In this document: positions 34,583-43,175 of the stretch, in pieces
How positions within the stretch are numbered: position 1 is the stretch's first letter
How the letters are laid out: every line of letters begins with the position of its first letter
Source: an uncultured Pseudohongiella sp.
GTDB taxonomy: Bacteria > Pseudomonadota > Gammaproteobacteria > Pseudomonadales > Pseudohongiellaceae
NCBI GenBank assembly: GCA_951812965.1
Contig: OX638341.1
Coordinates: forward strand, 2,028,438 to 2,092,437
Reading direction: 5' to 3'
DNA length: 64,000 nt
Program-made: the position numbers and the translations under genes
Notes under the pieces: model-generated
The model's input: only the letters and a program-made list of their open reading frames with translations
What the model was told of the DNA's origin: nothing
Database searches by the model: none

Positions 34583-37500
34583 TCACCGCGGCAGGAAAAC
34601 GAGTTCCGGCACGACGACTTCCCACTCGGAGTCGCAGCGAATGCCATCGTGGTATTGCGGTTCCGACTGTTCCTTGCTCCATCGCAGCACAGCGAAAACC
34701 GAGGCCTGGATGCAGCGCTTTTCTTCAGGGGGCTTGAACTTCGTCGACAATCGGCCTACCCGTCGTCCCGAAGCATCGAACAACTCCCAGCGGGAGTCGC
34801 CCGTGGCGGCAACCTGAAGTTTCAATTCATCGCCCGGCTGGAGTTTGCCGATCGCCTGGTGAACCGGGTTGCGCGAGACATGTCTGCCGGCGAAACCCAG
34901 GTCGACCGTCTCCAGGTCCAACCGTTTGTAGTGTGCCTTTAGCTGAAGCGCATCCCCCACTGTGTAATTTCCGCGACTCTCTTCGACCGCGCGCGAATTG
35001 TCCATTGGTGTCTCGCGGCGCAATATGGCGGGCAAGCGCTCCAGATCATCGACAAACGGATTTACTTCCTGCGCCATGCGCATCAGCGCGAGCGTTTGCC
35101 GCGCGCGGGTCATGGCGACATAGAACAGCCGTCTTGAGGCGTCGGGGTCTTCGCCCCGGCTGCGTTTTTGCCAGCCGCCGTCAAGCACGATCACGTGATC
35201 GAACTCAAGGCCCTTGGCCCGATGAGCCGTAAGCAAAAGCAGTCCCCGCTGGCGGCCGCGAATGTCGCGGCCCCATTCGGCAAGCCATTCGACAAAGTGC
35301 TCGACCGGCATTTCGCCTTCGCCAGATTCGTCGGCGTACTCGGCCACTGCTTCCCGCAACAATTCGTTCCAGCGCCCCGGCGACTGTTCATTCAACCACC
35401 GATTCATGGCAGTGGCATTCACCGTGCGTGGTTTTCGTTCCTGCACCCAGGCCAGCAGCGCCCGGGTTTCCCGCAAACGCCAGAAGCCGCGGAACTGCTC
35501 GTTGCCGAACTGCACTTCTACGCCTTCGAGTTCACAAACGGCTCGCACAGGGTCGAGAAACTGCCATTCGCGGGCGATCACCGCGCATTTGCTCCAGTCC
35601 CAATCCGGCCCGGCCAAATTGGCGAGACGGCGCAATTCGCTCAAGGCTGCCTGGGCTTGCGAGAATGCATCGCCGCTCGGAAGTATCTGTACCCGGCCAC
35701 GCGCCACGGGATCAAGATCTTGCCAGGCGCCGCCGGGTGGAGTCGCGCGCCGGGCGGAATCGATACTGATGGGACGATCCGGTTTCATCCGTTGCCGGGC
35801 GGGCGCGATCAGCGCGTTTGCTGCCTCGATGATATTGCTGATGGAGCGATAGTTGTCGATCAAGTAGGCGCGCTTGGCATCGTAGTCGGATTCGAAACGG
35901 CGGATGTACTCTACCGATGCGCCGGCGAATGCGTAAATATTCTGGTCGTCGTCGCCCACCGTGAACAAGCTCAGGCGGTCTTGTTTTTCTTTCAGCTTGC
36001 GACCGGAGAGAGCGGAGATCAGCGCATATTCGTCCGGTCCAATGTCTTGATATTCGTCTACCAGTATCCAGCGAAAACCGGCCAGCAGACGTCGCCGGTT
36101 TTCGTCCAGTTCTTCCGGTGGCAAATCCTCGCCCTGCAACAGGTCCGTGGCCTTGCGCAGAACTTCGGTAAAACTGTCGTCGTTCGGTTTGACTGTTCGC
36201 GCGGCGCCGGCGCGAACGCTGAAACTCGCGCCCAGCAGACGCATGGCAAGGCTGTGGCAGGTCATTACGGTCACGCCATTGGCGTCGTCGTCGACCAGGT
36301 CGCGTAATCGCCGCCGGATATCCGCCGCCGCGTGACGGTTGTAGGCCAGTGCGATAATGCTTCCCGGACGCTCGCGTCGCGCCCGCAGCAGCCAGGCGAT
36401 GCGATGAACAAGCACCCGGGTCTTGCCGGAACCGGGCCCCGCGAGTACCAGTACACTGGTTTGTTCGCGTTTATCGGTGACGATTCGTTCCTGTTCCGGG
36501 TTGCCGAGACTTTCGACGATGTTGCGCCAGGACGCCGCGGTCATTTGCCTGCTGATTTCAGTTTCTTTTTCCGGCAGCCAGCGCTCCAGAAACGAGTCCT
36601 GGTCCAACTCGAAGTAGTCCATCGCCAGTACGAGCGCATCGGCAATTTCCTCAATTCCCCTTTGCGCGTATTCCTCCATTACGTGGATTTGCAGCATTCT
36701 GTCTTGGTAGTGGAGTTCAAGCGGTTCGAATTCGGTTTTGCCGAAACCTCGCTTCCAGTCTTTGCCGAGGTTTATCGTCATTGCCTGCCGGAATACCGCA
36801 AGGCCCTTGTTCAGGCGGATAACTTCCAACTCGTGCAGCCACAACAAGGCGCGTTCCATCAGTTTTTGCGGATTCTTCGTCCCGGATTTCAATACGAGGT
36901 CGGAATCGATCGCATCCCGTAACAATCCCAAGCTTGTCTCGGCAAGCAAGTCGACCCCCTTGCTGCCTTTATCCAAACGGGACAACAGATGTTCAAGCAG
37001 ACATTGCGCGGCCGCGCGGCGCCGGTCGGCGGTTTTCTGCAGTGCATTCCAATTGCGGTTCAATGTGAGCCGGATCGTGTCTTGCCCTTCACGACCTCTG
37101 ATCGAAATACTGCCTTTGCGGGCGGTTTCGTCGCGGCCGTCTTCAGCAAGACCCCGCAACAATCGCATCACGCGTTCCGGCAAGGCGCTGTCGTGGCCGA
37201 GATCCTTCAGCCGCTGAGTGGTCACGCGCAGGTGCAGAATCTCCGAGTCTCCTTCCTGCAGATCGGGAGCGAGTTCGCGCATCAGGTCGATCAGCGAAGT
37301 TTCTATTGCGCGAGCGTCCGCGAGCCGATTTTGGGAATGGTTGGGCACACCTTGGTGCACGTAGGCGGTCAGCGCGGTGTCGTTGTTGGCGACTCCCAAA
37401 TCCTCAAGATCGTAAAGCGCTTTTCTGACTTGCTCCGGGCTCAGCCCCGAGACTTGCATGAGTTCGTCGGTTGATATGCCTTCCACTGCATCGGCATCGA

Positions 37501-39793
37501 TCAATCTCCCGGTAATCAGCAGCAATTGATTCCGGTAGCTCTCGAGTTCGATACGATTCCTGATTCTCTTTTTTGCCTCTTCAATTGAGTTCACCCGCAG
37601 CGACGAAGGGAAAACGTGAACCAGATTTTCTTCGCGGCTCAGCAATTTTGCCTCTTCAAGCCAGGACACAGCAGTGCGCACGCGGGTGTCGTCGGTAACC
37701 CTGTCCCGTTCGAACGCCGCTTCTTCGTCTTCCCTGAGAATCTCGCCCGCCGTTGCGACCACTTCCCCTTTCAGTTTCTTGTGTTTGTCGAGATTGCGCA
37801 GCGCGCGCAGGATTCCGTGAATTTCCTGCCGACTCAGCCGTGATCGCGCCGACAAGCCAAACTGACGTTCCACGTCGTCGGGCGTGTAAAGCAGGACGCA
37901 TCGGGCCGCGGCCAGATCCCGGCCGGCCCTGCCCGCTTCCTGCAGGTAATTTTCCAGCGACCCGGGAATGTCCGCGTGAATCACCAGGCGCACATCGGGT
38001 TTGTCGATACCCATGCCGAACGCGTTGGTCGCGACAATTACCCGCAATTCGCCTTCGGTGAATGCCTTTTGCACCGAGCCTTTCGCCTCCGGTTGCAAAC
38101 CGGCATGAAAGAAATCCGCTGCGACATCGCGTTCCCGCAGGAACGCGGCGATTTCTTCGGTTCGCCGCCTCGTTGAGCAATAGATTATCGCGCCGCCGGG
38201 AATGTCCGATGGCAGGTCGGACGAAAGTACTTCGGTGATATGGTGATATTTTTCGGCTGCAGTCGTGCGCACGACGACGAAATCGAGATTCTCGCGTCGA
38301 GCGCCGCCGTCGAAAAGTTGCAGTTCGACGCCCAGTTTCTGCCGAAAATATTGCAGAATTTCATCGACGACTTCCGGCTTGGCTGTCGCGGTCAAACACA
38401 ATACCGGCGGCTGGTATCCAGCTTGCGAATTGGTTTTCTCCTTGATGAATCTGGCAATGTAGCGGTAGTCGGGGCGGAAATCGTGACCCCATCGCGACAG
38501 ACAATGCGCCTCGTCGAGCACCCAGAGTCCGACTTCGCGCAGTTCCAGCGCCTTGCGCACCGTGGGATTCCGCAATTGTTCGGGCGAGATCAGGACAATG
38601 CCCGCATCTCCCAATCGGACGCGGTCCAGCGCTGCGCCGCGTTCGGGTAGAGACAACAAGCCGTTGATAGTTGCGCCCGACTCGATGCCGCGCTTTTCGA
38701 GGCCGGTCACCTGGTCAGCCATGAGCGCCACCAGCGGTGAAATGACAACAGTTAACGCACCCGTTTTGTTGTATCGCGAGAGTGCGGGAATCTGGTAACA
38801 GAGAGATTTTCCGGTTCCCGTCGGCAAGATGGCGAGTGCATGCTTTCCGGCCATGACGGCCTCAACAATCGATTGCTGCATGGGCTTGCCCGCATCGTCC
38901 CTGGGTTCGGGCCGAAACCCGGCGAAGCCGAACCAGCGCTTGAGTTCCTTGTTCGCGTCGTGGCGTTCCCGGCACCAGTTGCAATCCGACGCAGCGCAAG
39001 CGGTGTCGCGCAGGCGGCGGACGAGTTCGCCCGCGTCGGGAAATTGATGACGCACCCACGGCGGCATGACCGAGTCCCCGCCTGCAACAGAAAGCCAGGC
39101 CAGCGCGTAGGCGAGCGGCCAGCCGTTGTGCGCCGCGTCGTCGAGACTTTTTCTACCCTGCTTAGTGCAGGACTCTCCGCCCAGTAGTTCTAATATCACC
39201 GATCTTGCTTCAACCTCGGTCGGGCAGGAATTGCCACGAACCGTTGCGAAGAATCGGTCAAAGCCGGCGGCGATGGAGTCTCGGGTCGTCAGCCAGTGGT
39301 AAGCGAGGGACAGGTTCGCGTCCATGGCGCGGAAAGCGTCGATTTCCTCCGCGAACAATTTTAAGGATTCGCGGCAATCGAGTTCGGGATTATTGCGCAA
39401 GCCGCGAACAATGCCGCCGTCCTTGTAGTGCTTGACTAATCGGTGGTAAGGATTGCGCGGAAAGGCAAGGGGACTGAATCGCAGCGTATCCAGCAGAAGT
39501 AACTGCAGCAGCTTCGACCCAGGCGCCGTGACTTCCAGGTGTGGAAAGTCATGAGTGATCAGATTGTGGCCGACCAGGAACTCCGAATCTTCCGCGAATG
39601 ACTCAAGCTGCTTCCAGTCAGCGTGGTTGATCCTGCCGCCGAACTTTTTATGAAACGATTCGCCATCGCCCGAACGCACCGCTGCAAAAGAGTGGATGCG
39701 GGAATCTGTCTTGCCGACTTCCAGATCCAGGGCCAGGCACTTGAACGGCAAAGCAGTACTTACCGAACCCCGATCGTCGTGTGGATCAGCCAT
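34583..39793 (-). CDS. giant fused helicase: DEDD exonuclease - RecQ (SF2) - UvrD (SF1)
   Basis: A 1736-residue protein with three enzymatic parts. Residues 18-160 are a DnaQ-like 3'-5' exonuclease (ALDLEV with Asp23/Glu25; VGHNLITHDFPHL with Asp82; NPELDCRESLKLF). A Cys/His cluster (266, 271, 274, 278) precedes a RecQ helicase: PTGTGKS at 324-330, DEAH at 427-430, QEAGRAGRD ending at 626, followed by a winged-helix region. From about 1100 a full UvrD-type helicase follows: LAGPGSGKT at 1117-1125, DEYQD at 1246-1250, VGDDDQNIYAFAGA, LTAHRAKGLEF and YVAMTRAR. It could resect, unwind and degrade DNA alone. Role unknown: repair or defence. The gene stands alone on its strand beside a toxin-antitoxin pair and an IS. 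Confidence 0.92.
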   Translation of the reverse strand: MADPHDDRGSVSTALPFKCLALDLEVGKTDSRIHSFAAVRSGDGESFHKKFGGRINHADWKQLESFAEDSEFLVGHNLITHDFPHLEVTAPGSKLLQLLLLDTLRFSPLAFPRNPYHRLVKHYKDGGIVRGLRNNPELDCRESLKLFAEEIDAFRAMDANLSLAYHWLTTRDSIAAGFDRFFATVRGNSCPTEVEARSVILELLGGESCTKQGRKSLDDAAHNGWPLAYALAWLSVAGGDSVMPPWVRHQFPDAGELVRRLRDTACAASDCNWCRERHDANKELKRWFGFAGFRPEPRDDAGKPMQQSIVEAVMAGKHALAILPTGTGKSLCYQIPALSRYNKTGALTVVISPLVALMADQVTGLEKRGIESGATINGLLSLPERGAALDRVRLGDAGIVLISPEQLRNPTVRKALELREVGLWVLDEAHCLSRWGHDFRPDYRYIARFIKEKTNSQAGYQPPVLCLTATAKPEVVDEILQYFRQKLGVELQLFDGGARRENLDFVVVRTTAAEKYHHITEVLSSDLPSDIPGGAIIYCSTRRRTEEIAAFLRERDVAADFFHAGLQPEAKGSVQKAFTEGELRVIVATNAFGMGIDKPDVRLVIHADIPGSLENYLQEAGRAGRDLAAARCVLLYTPDDVERQFGLSARSRLSRQEIHGILRALRNLDKHKKLKGEVVATAGEILREDEEAAFERDRVTDDTRVRTAVSWLEEAKLLSREENLVHVFPSSLRVNSIEEAKKRIRNRIELESYRNQLLLITGRLIDADAVEGISTDELMQVSGLSPEQVRKALYDLEDLGVANNDTALTAYVHQGVPNHSQNRLADARAIETSLIDLMRELAPDLQEGDSEILHLRVTTQRLKDLGHDSALPERVMRLLRGLAEDGRDETARKGSISIRGREGQDTIRLTLNRNWNALQKTADRRRAAAQCLLEHLLSRLDKGSKGVDLLAETSLGLLRDAIDSDLVLKSGTKNPQKLMERALLWLHELEVIRLNKGLAVFRQAMTINLGKDWKRGFGKTEFEPLELHYQDRMLQIHVMEEYAQRGIEEIADALVLAMDYFELDQDSFLERWLPEKETEISRQMTAASWRNIVESLGNPEQERIVTDKREQTSVLVLAGPGSGKTRVLVHRIAWLLRARRERPGSIIALAYNRHAAADIRRRLRDLVDDDANGVTVMTCHSLAMRLLGASFSVRAGAARTVKPNDDSFTEVLRKATDLLQGEDLPPEELDENRRRLLAGFRWILVDEYQDIGPDEYALISALSGRKLKEKQDRLSLFTVGDDDQNIYAFAGASVEYIRRFESDYDAKRAYLIDNYRSISNIIEAANALIAPARQRMKPDRPISIDSARRATPPGGAWQDLDPVARGRVQILPSGDAFSQAQAALSELRRLANLAGPDWDWSKCAVIAREWQFLDPVRAVCELEGVEVQFGNEQFRGFWRLRETRALLAWVQERKPRTVNATAMNRWLNEQSPGRWNELLREAVAEYADESGEGEMPVEHFVEWLAEWGRDIRGRQRGLLLLTAHRAKGLEFDHVIVLDGGWQKRSRGEDPDASRRLFYVAMTRARQTLALMRMAQEVNPFVDDLERLPAILRRETPMDNSRAVEESRGNYTVGDALQLKAHYKRLDLETVDLGFAGRHVSRNPVHQAIGKLQPGDELKLQVAATGDSRWELFDASGRRVGRLSTKFKPPEEKRCIQASVFAVLRWSKEQSEPQYHDGIRCDSEWEVVVPELVFLPR

Positions 39794-39890
39794 TTGTTTG
39801 TGTTGTACCGAGCCAAGTTGGCAGGCATTTTATCCGAAATCTCTTGACGCCAAAATTTCTCAAGGCTATTGCCGCACCCAGGACTTGCGA

Positions 39891-39903
39891 ATGGATGTCC
39901 CAT
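39891..39903 (-). repeat. variant copy of the 13-bp repeat
   Basis: ATGGATGTCCCAT, the same one-mismatch variant seen at 29970, lies in the gap upstream of the fused helicase gene. No partner copy lies at 34 bp. Confidence 0.6.
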
Positions 39904-39911
39904 GTTTTCCC

Positions 39912-39955
39912 ACGGTTTCGGGGTCGTTCGCGGGCGAGGCATCCCTCGCCCCTAC
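39912..39955 (-). repeat. 44-bp dispersed repeat, copy 1
   Basis: Read on the minus strand this 44-bp segment matches 47060-47103 with two mismatches. It contains the palindrome GGGCGAGG/CCTCGCCC and continues into a GCGAACG..CCCCGAAACCGT tail, so it is a longer unit than a simple REP hairpin. Confidence 0.75.
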
Positions 39956-40002
39956 AGGCTGAACCCGCACAGACAGTTGGTTTTGAGGCCGGTACGGTGT
40001 GA

Positions 40003-40092
40003 GTCGCCGTCTGGCGGGCGGCATGCAGCGAGCCCGAAGCGTACAGGGAAGTATTTACAGCGTCCGCGGCATGCCGCCCGCCAGACGGCGAC
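40003..40092. repeat. 24-bp perfect inverted repeat with 42-nt loop
   Basis: The arms 40003-40026 and 40069-40092 are perfectly complementary over 24 bp (starting GTCGCCGTCTGG). The loop of 42 nt has no recognisable gene. With the 13-bp variant and the 44-bp dispersed repeat it fills most of the 329-nt gap (39794-40122) between the fused helicase and the IS. It may be a small non-autonomous element or a cruciform-forming site. Confidence 0.8.
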
Positions 40093-40112
40093 GGATCGCA
40101 GCCACCACCAGT

Positions 40113-40122
40113 TGAAATTCCC
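40113..40122. repeat. IS target-site duplication, left copy
   Basis: TGAAATTCCC directly abuts the left IS end and is identical to 42199-42208. Confidence 0.95.
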
Positions 40123-42198
40123 CAGGGCCATCTTAAAGTCGTCGTTAACCAACTGAAGCATTGCCGGAAATTTCCGGTCTGGACATTTGGCGCTGGAAGG
40201 GTTACGCTGGTTCCATGTCTGATCGCGCACATGAGCACAACGACGCTGCTGTGGAATTGGGTTTTTCCCTGTCCGCGGTCGAGGTGCGGCCTGTTTCCGA
40301 CGCGGCCGAGCGGGCCCGGTGGGATCGTGTGATGGACGCGGAGCACTATCTGGGTTTCCGAGGCATGTTCGGTCACGGGATCCGGCATGTGGCGACGGGT
40401 CCGGACGGTGAATGGCTGGCGCTGCTCGGCTGGTGCGCCGGGGCGTTCAAGGTCAAGGCGCGGGACGCCTGGATCGGCTGGGCGCCGGAGCAGCAGTTCA
40501 GGCGTTTGCGGTTGATTGCGAACAACTGCCGTTTTCTGGTGCTGCCCCGCGGTCGGGCGCCGAACCTGGCCTCCCGCGTGCTGGCGCTTTCGGCGCGCCG
40601 TCTTTCCGCGGACATGGAGGCGCGGTTCGGCCATCCGGTGCTGCTGGCGGAGACTTTCGTCGACCCGTCCCGATTCCGGGGTGTGTGTTACCGCGCCGCC
40701 GGGTGGGAGCAAGTCGGCGTGACGCGTGGTTACGCCCGGTCCGGCGGCGGCTGGGTGGCGCACGGAGAGCCGAAGACGGTGTGGCTGCGGCCTTTGGCGC
40801 CGAGCGCGGGCACTGACTTGGCCGGGCTGGCCGAACCTGCGCATTGGGGTTGCGGACAAGAGGAGCCGGAGTTGCCGGAACCCGGCCGACTGCGCAGCCT
40901 GTTCGATCACCTGCGGCAGGTGCCGGAGTTTCGTTGCGCGCGCGGGGTGCGGCACTCGCTGGCGAGCGTGCTGGCCATTGCCGTGGCGGCGAAGCTGGCC
41001 GGCGCCCAGGGGCCGACCGCCATCGCCGAGTTCGGGGCGCGGCTGGACCAGCGGCAACTGGCGGCGGTGCGGGCTTTTCGCAGTCCGACCACCGGTCGGC
41101 TGACACCGCCTTCGCGGGCGAGCATGCACCGCCTGCTGTCGGGTATCGATCCGGACGCGCTGGACCGGGCGGTACGGCGGTTCTCGGCCGCCCGGCGGCC
41201 CCCGGAGGGCGCTTTGGCCATTGACGGCAAGGCTGCCCCGCTCCATCGGCCGGCCGGGCCGGACGACGGGCGCATGTTGCTGGCCGCGGTCACGCACGGC
41301 GCCGGCATCGTCGCCGGCCAGACCGCCTCGGACAGCGCGGGCGGGGAGATCCGCGGCGCCCGGCGCCTGATCCGGGAACTGGACGTCGGCGGTCGCGTGT
41401 TGACGCTGGACGCCTTGCACAGTTGCCCGAAAACCGCGCGCTTGATCCTCGACGAAGGCGCGGACTATGTGATGCCCGTCAAGGGCAACCGCAAAACCCT
41501 GCGCGAAGACCTCGCGGCCTTCAATGCCGCCTTCGACGCCGCGCCCGCCGCCGAAACGCTCGACAAGGGCCACGGACGCCTGGAGGAACGCGCTTGCGCG
41601 CTGCTGTCGCTGGAGGAATGCCCGGACGATCTGGCCGCCCTGCCGGGACGCCGCCAGGCTTTCCGCATCCGCCGGCGGCGCACCGTCCTGAAGAAAAACA
41701 CCACCACCGTCGAAACCGTGTACGGTCTCACTTCGCTCGGCGCCGACCGCGCCGGCCCCGCGGAAATACTCGCCCTGAACCGCGGACACTGGGAAATCGA
41801 AAATCGACTTCACTATGTTCGCGATTGGTCCTGGGACGAGGATCGGTCTCGGGTCCGCAACGGCAAACTGCCCCGCAATCTGGCCTGCCTGTCCAACGTC
41901 GCCATCTCCATCATCCGCCTGCGCGGCCGCTTCAAGCACCAACCACAGGCCCAGCGACATTACGCCGCCCGCCAGGGCGACGCCCTGCGCGAAGTCGTCA
42001 ACGCCGCCTGACCCAGCCCCAAAACGCACCGGCCCAAACCGTACCGAACAAGCTGGCAAGTGCCAATATCGATTCCCGCCCAACCGCTCCCGTCCACAGA
42101 ACGAGCAAAACCGTCAAAACAACACCCCCCCAGCCCGACCGCAATCAAACCAAACAACTGAGAACCCCAACTACCTATGTGACTATAAGATGGCCCTG
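40123..42198 (+). mobile_element. complete ISAs1-family insertion sequence, 2076 bp
   Basis: The ends are CAGGGCCATCTTAAAGTC (40123-40140) and, on the other strand, CAGGGCCATCTTATAGTC (42198-42181): 17 of 18 match. The element is flanked by a perfect 10-bp target duplication, TGAAATTCCC at 40113-40122 and 42199-42208, within the range known for this family. One gene, a DruA-domain transposase, fills it. The element is visibly more GC-rich than its surroundings. Intact ends, an open transposase and a perfect duplication indicate a recent insertion. The right end lies 53 bp upstream of oxyR. Confidence 0.95.
40215..42011 (+). CDS. ISAs1-type transposase with N-terminal DruA (DUF4338) domain
   Basis: A 598-residue protein. 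Residues about 30-190 match DUF4338, the domain of DruA from the Druantia anti-phage system: WDRVMDAEHYLGFRGMFG, DAWIGWAPEQQFRRLRLI, NNCRFLVLP, NLASRVLALSARRL, LAETFVDPSRFRGVCYRAAG. After a linker comes an ISAs1/IS4-type DDE transposase with LAIDGKAA (Asp337), LTLDALHS (Asp399), GADYVMPVKGNRKTL and RGHWEIENRLHYVRDWSWDED (Glu529). An ATG at 40161 is in frame, but 40215 starts just before the conserved domain. It moves the IS that contains it. The role of the DruA part in transposition is not known to me. Confidence 0.92.
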   Translation: MSDRAHEHNDAAVELGFSLSAVEVRPVSDAAERARWDRVMDAEHYLGFRGMFGHGIRHVATGPDGEWLALLGWCAGAFKVKARDAWIGWAPEQQFRRLRLIANNCRFLVLPRGRAPNLASRVLALSARRLSADMEARFGHPVLLAETFVDPSRFRGVCYRAAGWEQVGVTRGYARSGGGWVAHGEPKTVWLRPLAPSAGTDLAGLAEPAHWGCGQEEPELPEPGRLRSLFDHLRQVPEFRCARGVRHSLASVLAIAVAAKLAGAQGPTAIAEFGARLDQRQLAAVRAFRSPTTGRLTPPSRASMHRLLSGIDPDALDRAVRRFSAARRPPEGALAIDGKAAPLHRPAGPDDGRMLLAAVTHGAGIVAGQTASDSAGGEIRGARRLIRELDVGGRVLTLDALHSCPKTARLILDEGADYVMPVKGNRKTLREDLAAFNAAFDAAPAAETLDKGHGRLEERACALLSLEECPDDLAALPGRRQAFRIRRRRTVLKKNTTTVETVYGLTSLGADRAGPAEILALNRGHWEIENRLHYVRDWSWDEDRSRVRNGKLPRNLACLSNVAISIIRLRGRFKHQPQAQRHYAARQGDALREVVNAA

Positions 42199-42208
42199 TG
42201 AAATTCCC
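42199..42208. repeat. IS target-site duplication, right copy
   Basis: TGAAATTCCC directly after the right IS end, identical to 40113-40122. Confidence 0.95.
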
Positions 42209-42251
42209 ACACCTTGCAGCCTTGATTGACAAAAGCGATTAACATGAGCTG

Positions 42252-43175
42252 ATGATTCCAACGATCAGGCAACTCAGGTACCTGGTGGCCGTGGCTGAGC
42301 ACCGGCACTTCAGCAAGGCAGCCGAGGCCTGTTTCGTTACCCAGTCGACCTTGAGTACGGCGATTCGGGAACTCGAGCAGCAACTCGGCGTGGTGATCTT
42401 CGAACGCAATCGCAAGTCGGTGCTGATCACGCCGGTGGGGGAAAAGCTGCTGGCGCGGGCACAGACGATTCTCGGCGAAGTCGAGGATTTCGTCAGTCTG
42501 GCCCGGGCGGAAAAGGGCTCCCTGACCGGTGAAATCCGGCTTGGCGTCATTCCCACTATAGGGCCTTTCCTGTTGCCGAAGATTCTCGGCGAGTTGCGTC
42601 AGACATACGGCAAATTGCGTTTTTATCTCAAGGAGGAAATCAGTTCGCGCCTTGCGGTCATGTTGACGCGGGGCCAGCTCGACGTGCTGATACTGGCTTT
42701 TCCTTTTCCATTGCGCGATGTGGAAACCGTGACCTTGTTCGAGGACGAGTTTCTGCTTTGCATGCCATCCGGACATACGCTGGAGAAGCTGCAGTCGGTG
42801 CGGCAGAAACAATTGCGCGGGGAAGCGCTGCTGCTGCTCGAAGAAGGCCATTGCCTGCGCGACCATGCACTCGAAGCCTGTGAGTTGCAATCGGCCGAAA
42901 CCAACCTGGTGTACCAGGGCACGAGCCTGCATACGCTGGTGCAGATGGTCGCGGGCGGCCTCGGCCTGACCTTGCTGCCCGCCATGGCGGTAGCGGGCGA
43001 TGTGCTCGGCGACACGAATCTGCCCTTGCGCCGTTTCAGTTCGGAGAAAGTCGCTAGGCGTATCGGCATGGCCTGGCGCAAATCCGATCCGCGCCGGGAT
43101 GAATATCGAATCCTGGCTGAATTCATTGCCGAGCGTTGCGTTCCTTCGGCAGCCACGACCGCCGTCCGCAAATGA
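42252..43175 (+). CDS. oxyR: hydrogen peroxide-sensing regulator OxyR
   Basis: A 307-residue LysR-type regulator with close OxyR features: IRQLRYLVAVAEHRHFSKAA winged helix at the N-terminus and LLLLEEGHCLRDHALEAC with Cys201 and Cys210 at the 9-residue spacing of the redox disulphide. The segment YQGTSLHTLVQMVAGGLGLTLLP is also typical. It would activate peroxide defence genes when oxidised. The IS inserted 53 bp upstream of the ATG and may have separated the gene from its promoter; no clear -35/-10 pair is visible in the remaining 43 bp. The phosphopantetheinyl transferase gene overlaps its stop by 4 nt. Confidence 0.9.
   Translation: MIPTIRQLRYLVAVAEHRHFSKAAEACFVTQSTLSTAIRELEQQLGVVIFERNRKSVLITPVGEKLLARAQTILGEVEDFVSLARAEKGSLTGEIRLGVIPTIGPFLLPKILGELRQTYGKLRFYLKEEISSRLAVMLTRGQLDVLILAFPFPLRDVETVTLFEDEFLLCMPSGHTLEKLQSVRQKQLRGEALLLLEEGHCLRDHALEACELQSAETNLVYQGTSLHTLVQMVAGGLGLTLLPAMAVAGDVLGDTNLPLRRFSSEKVARRIGMAWRKSDPRRDEYRILAEFIAERCVPSAATTAVRK

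Noticed and set aside
39786-42083. A 765-codon open frame on the minus strand across the IS
   Set aside because: It runs antisense to the GC-rich transposase and has no family motifs; the plus-strand frame has clear DruA and DDE motifs and fits the IS ends.
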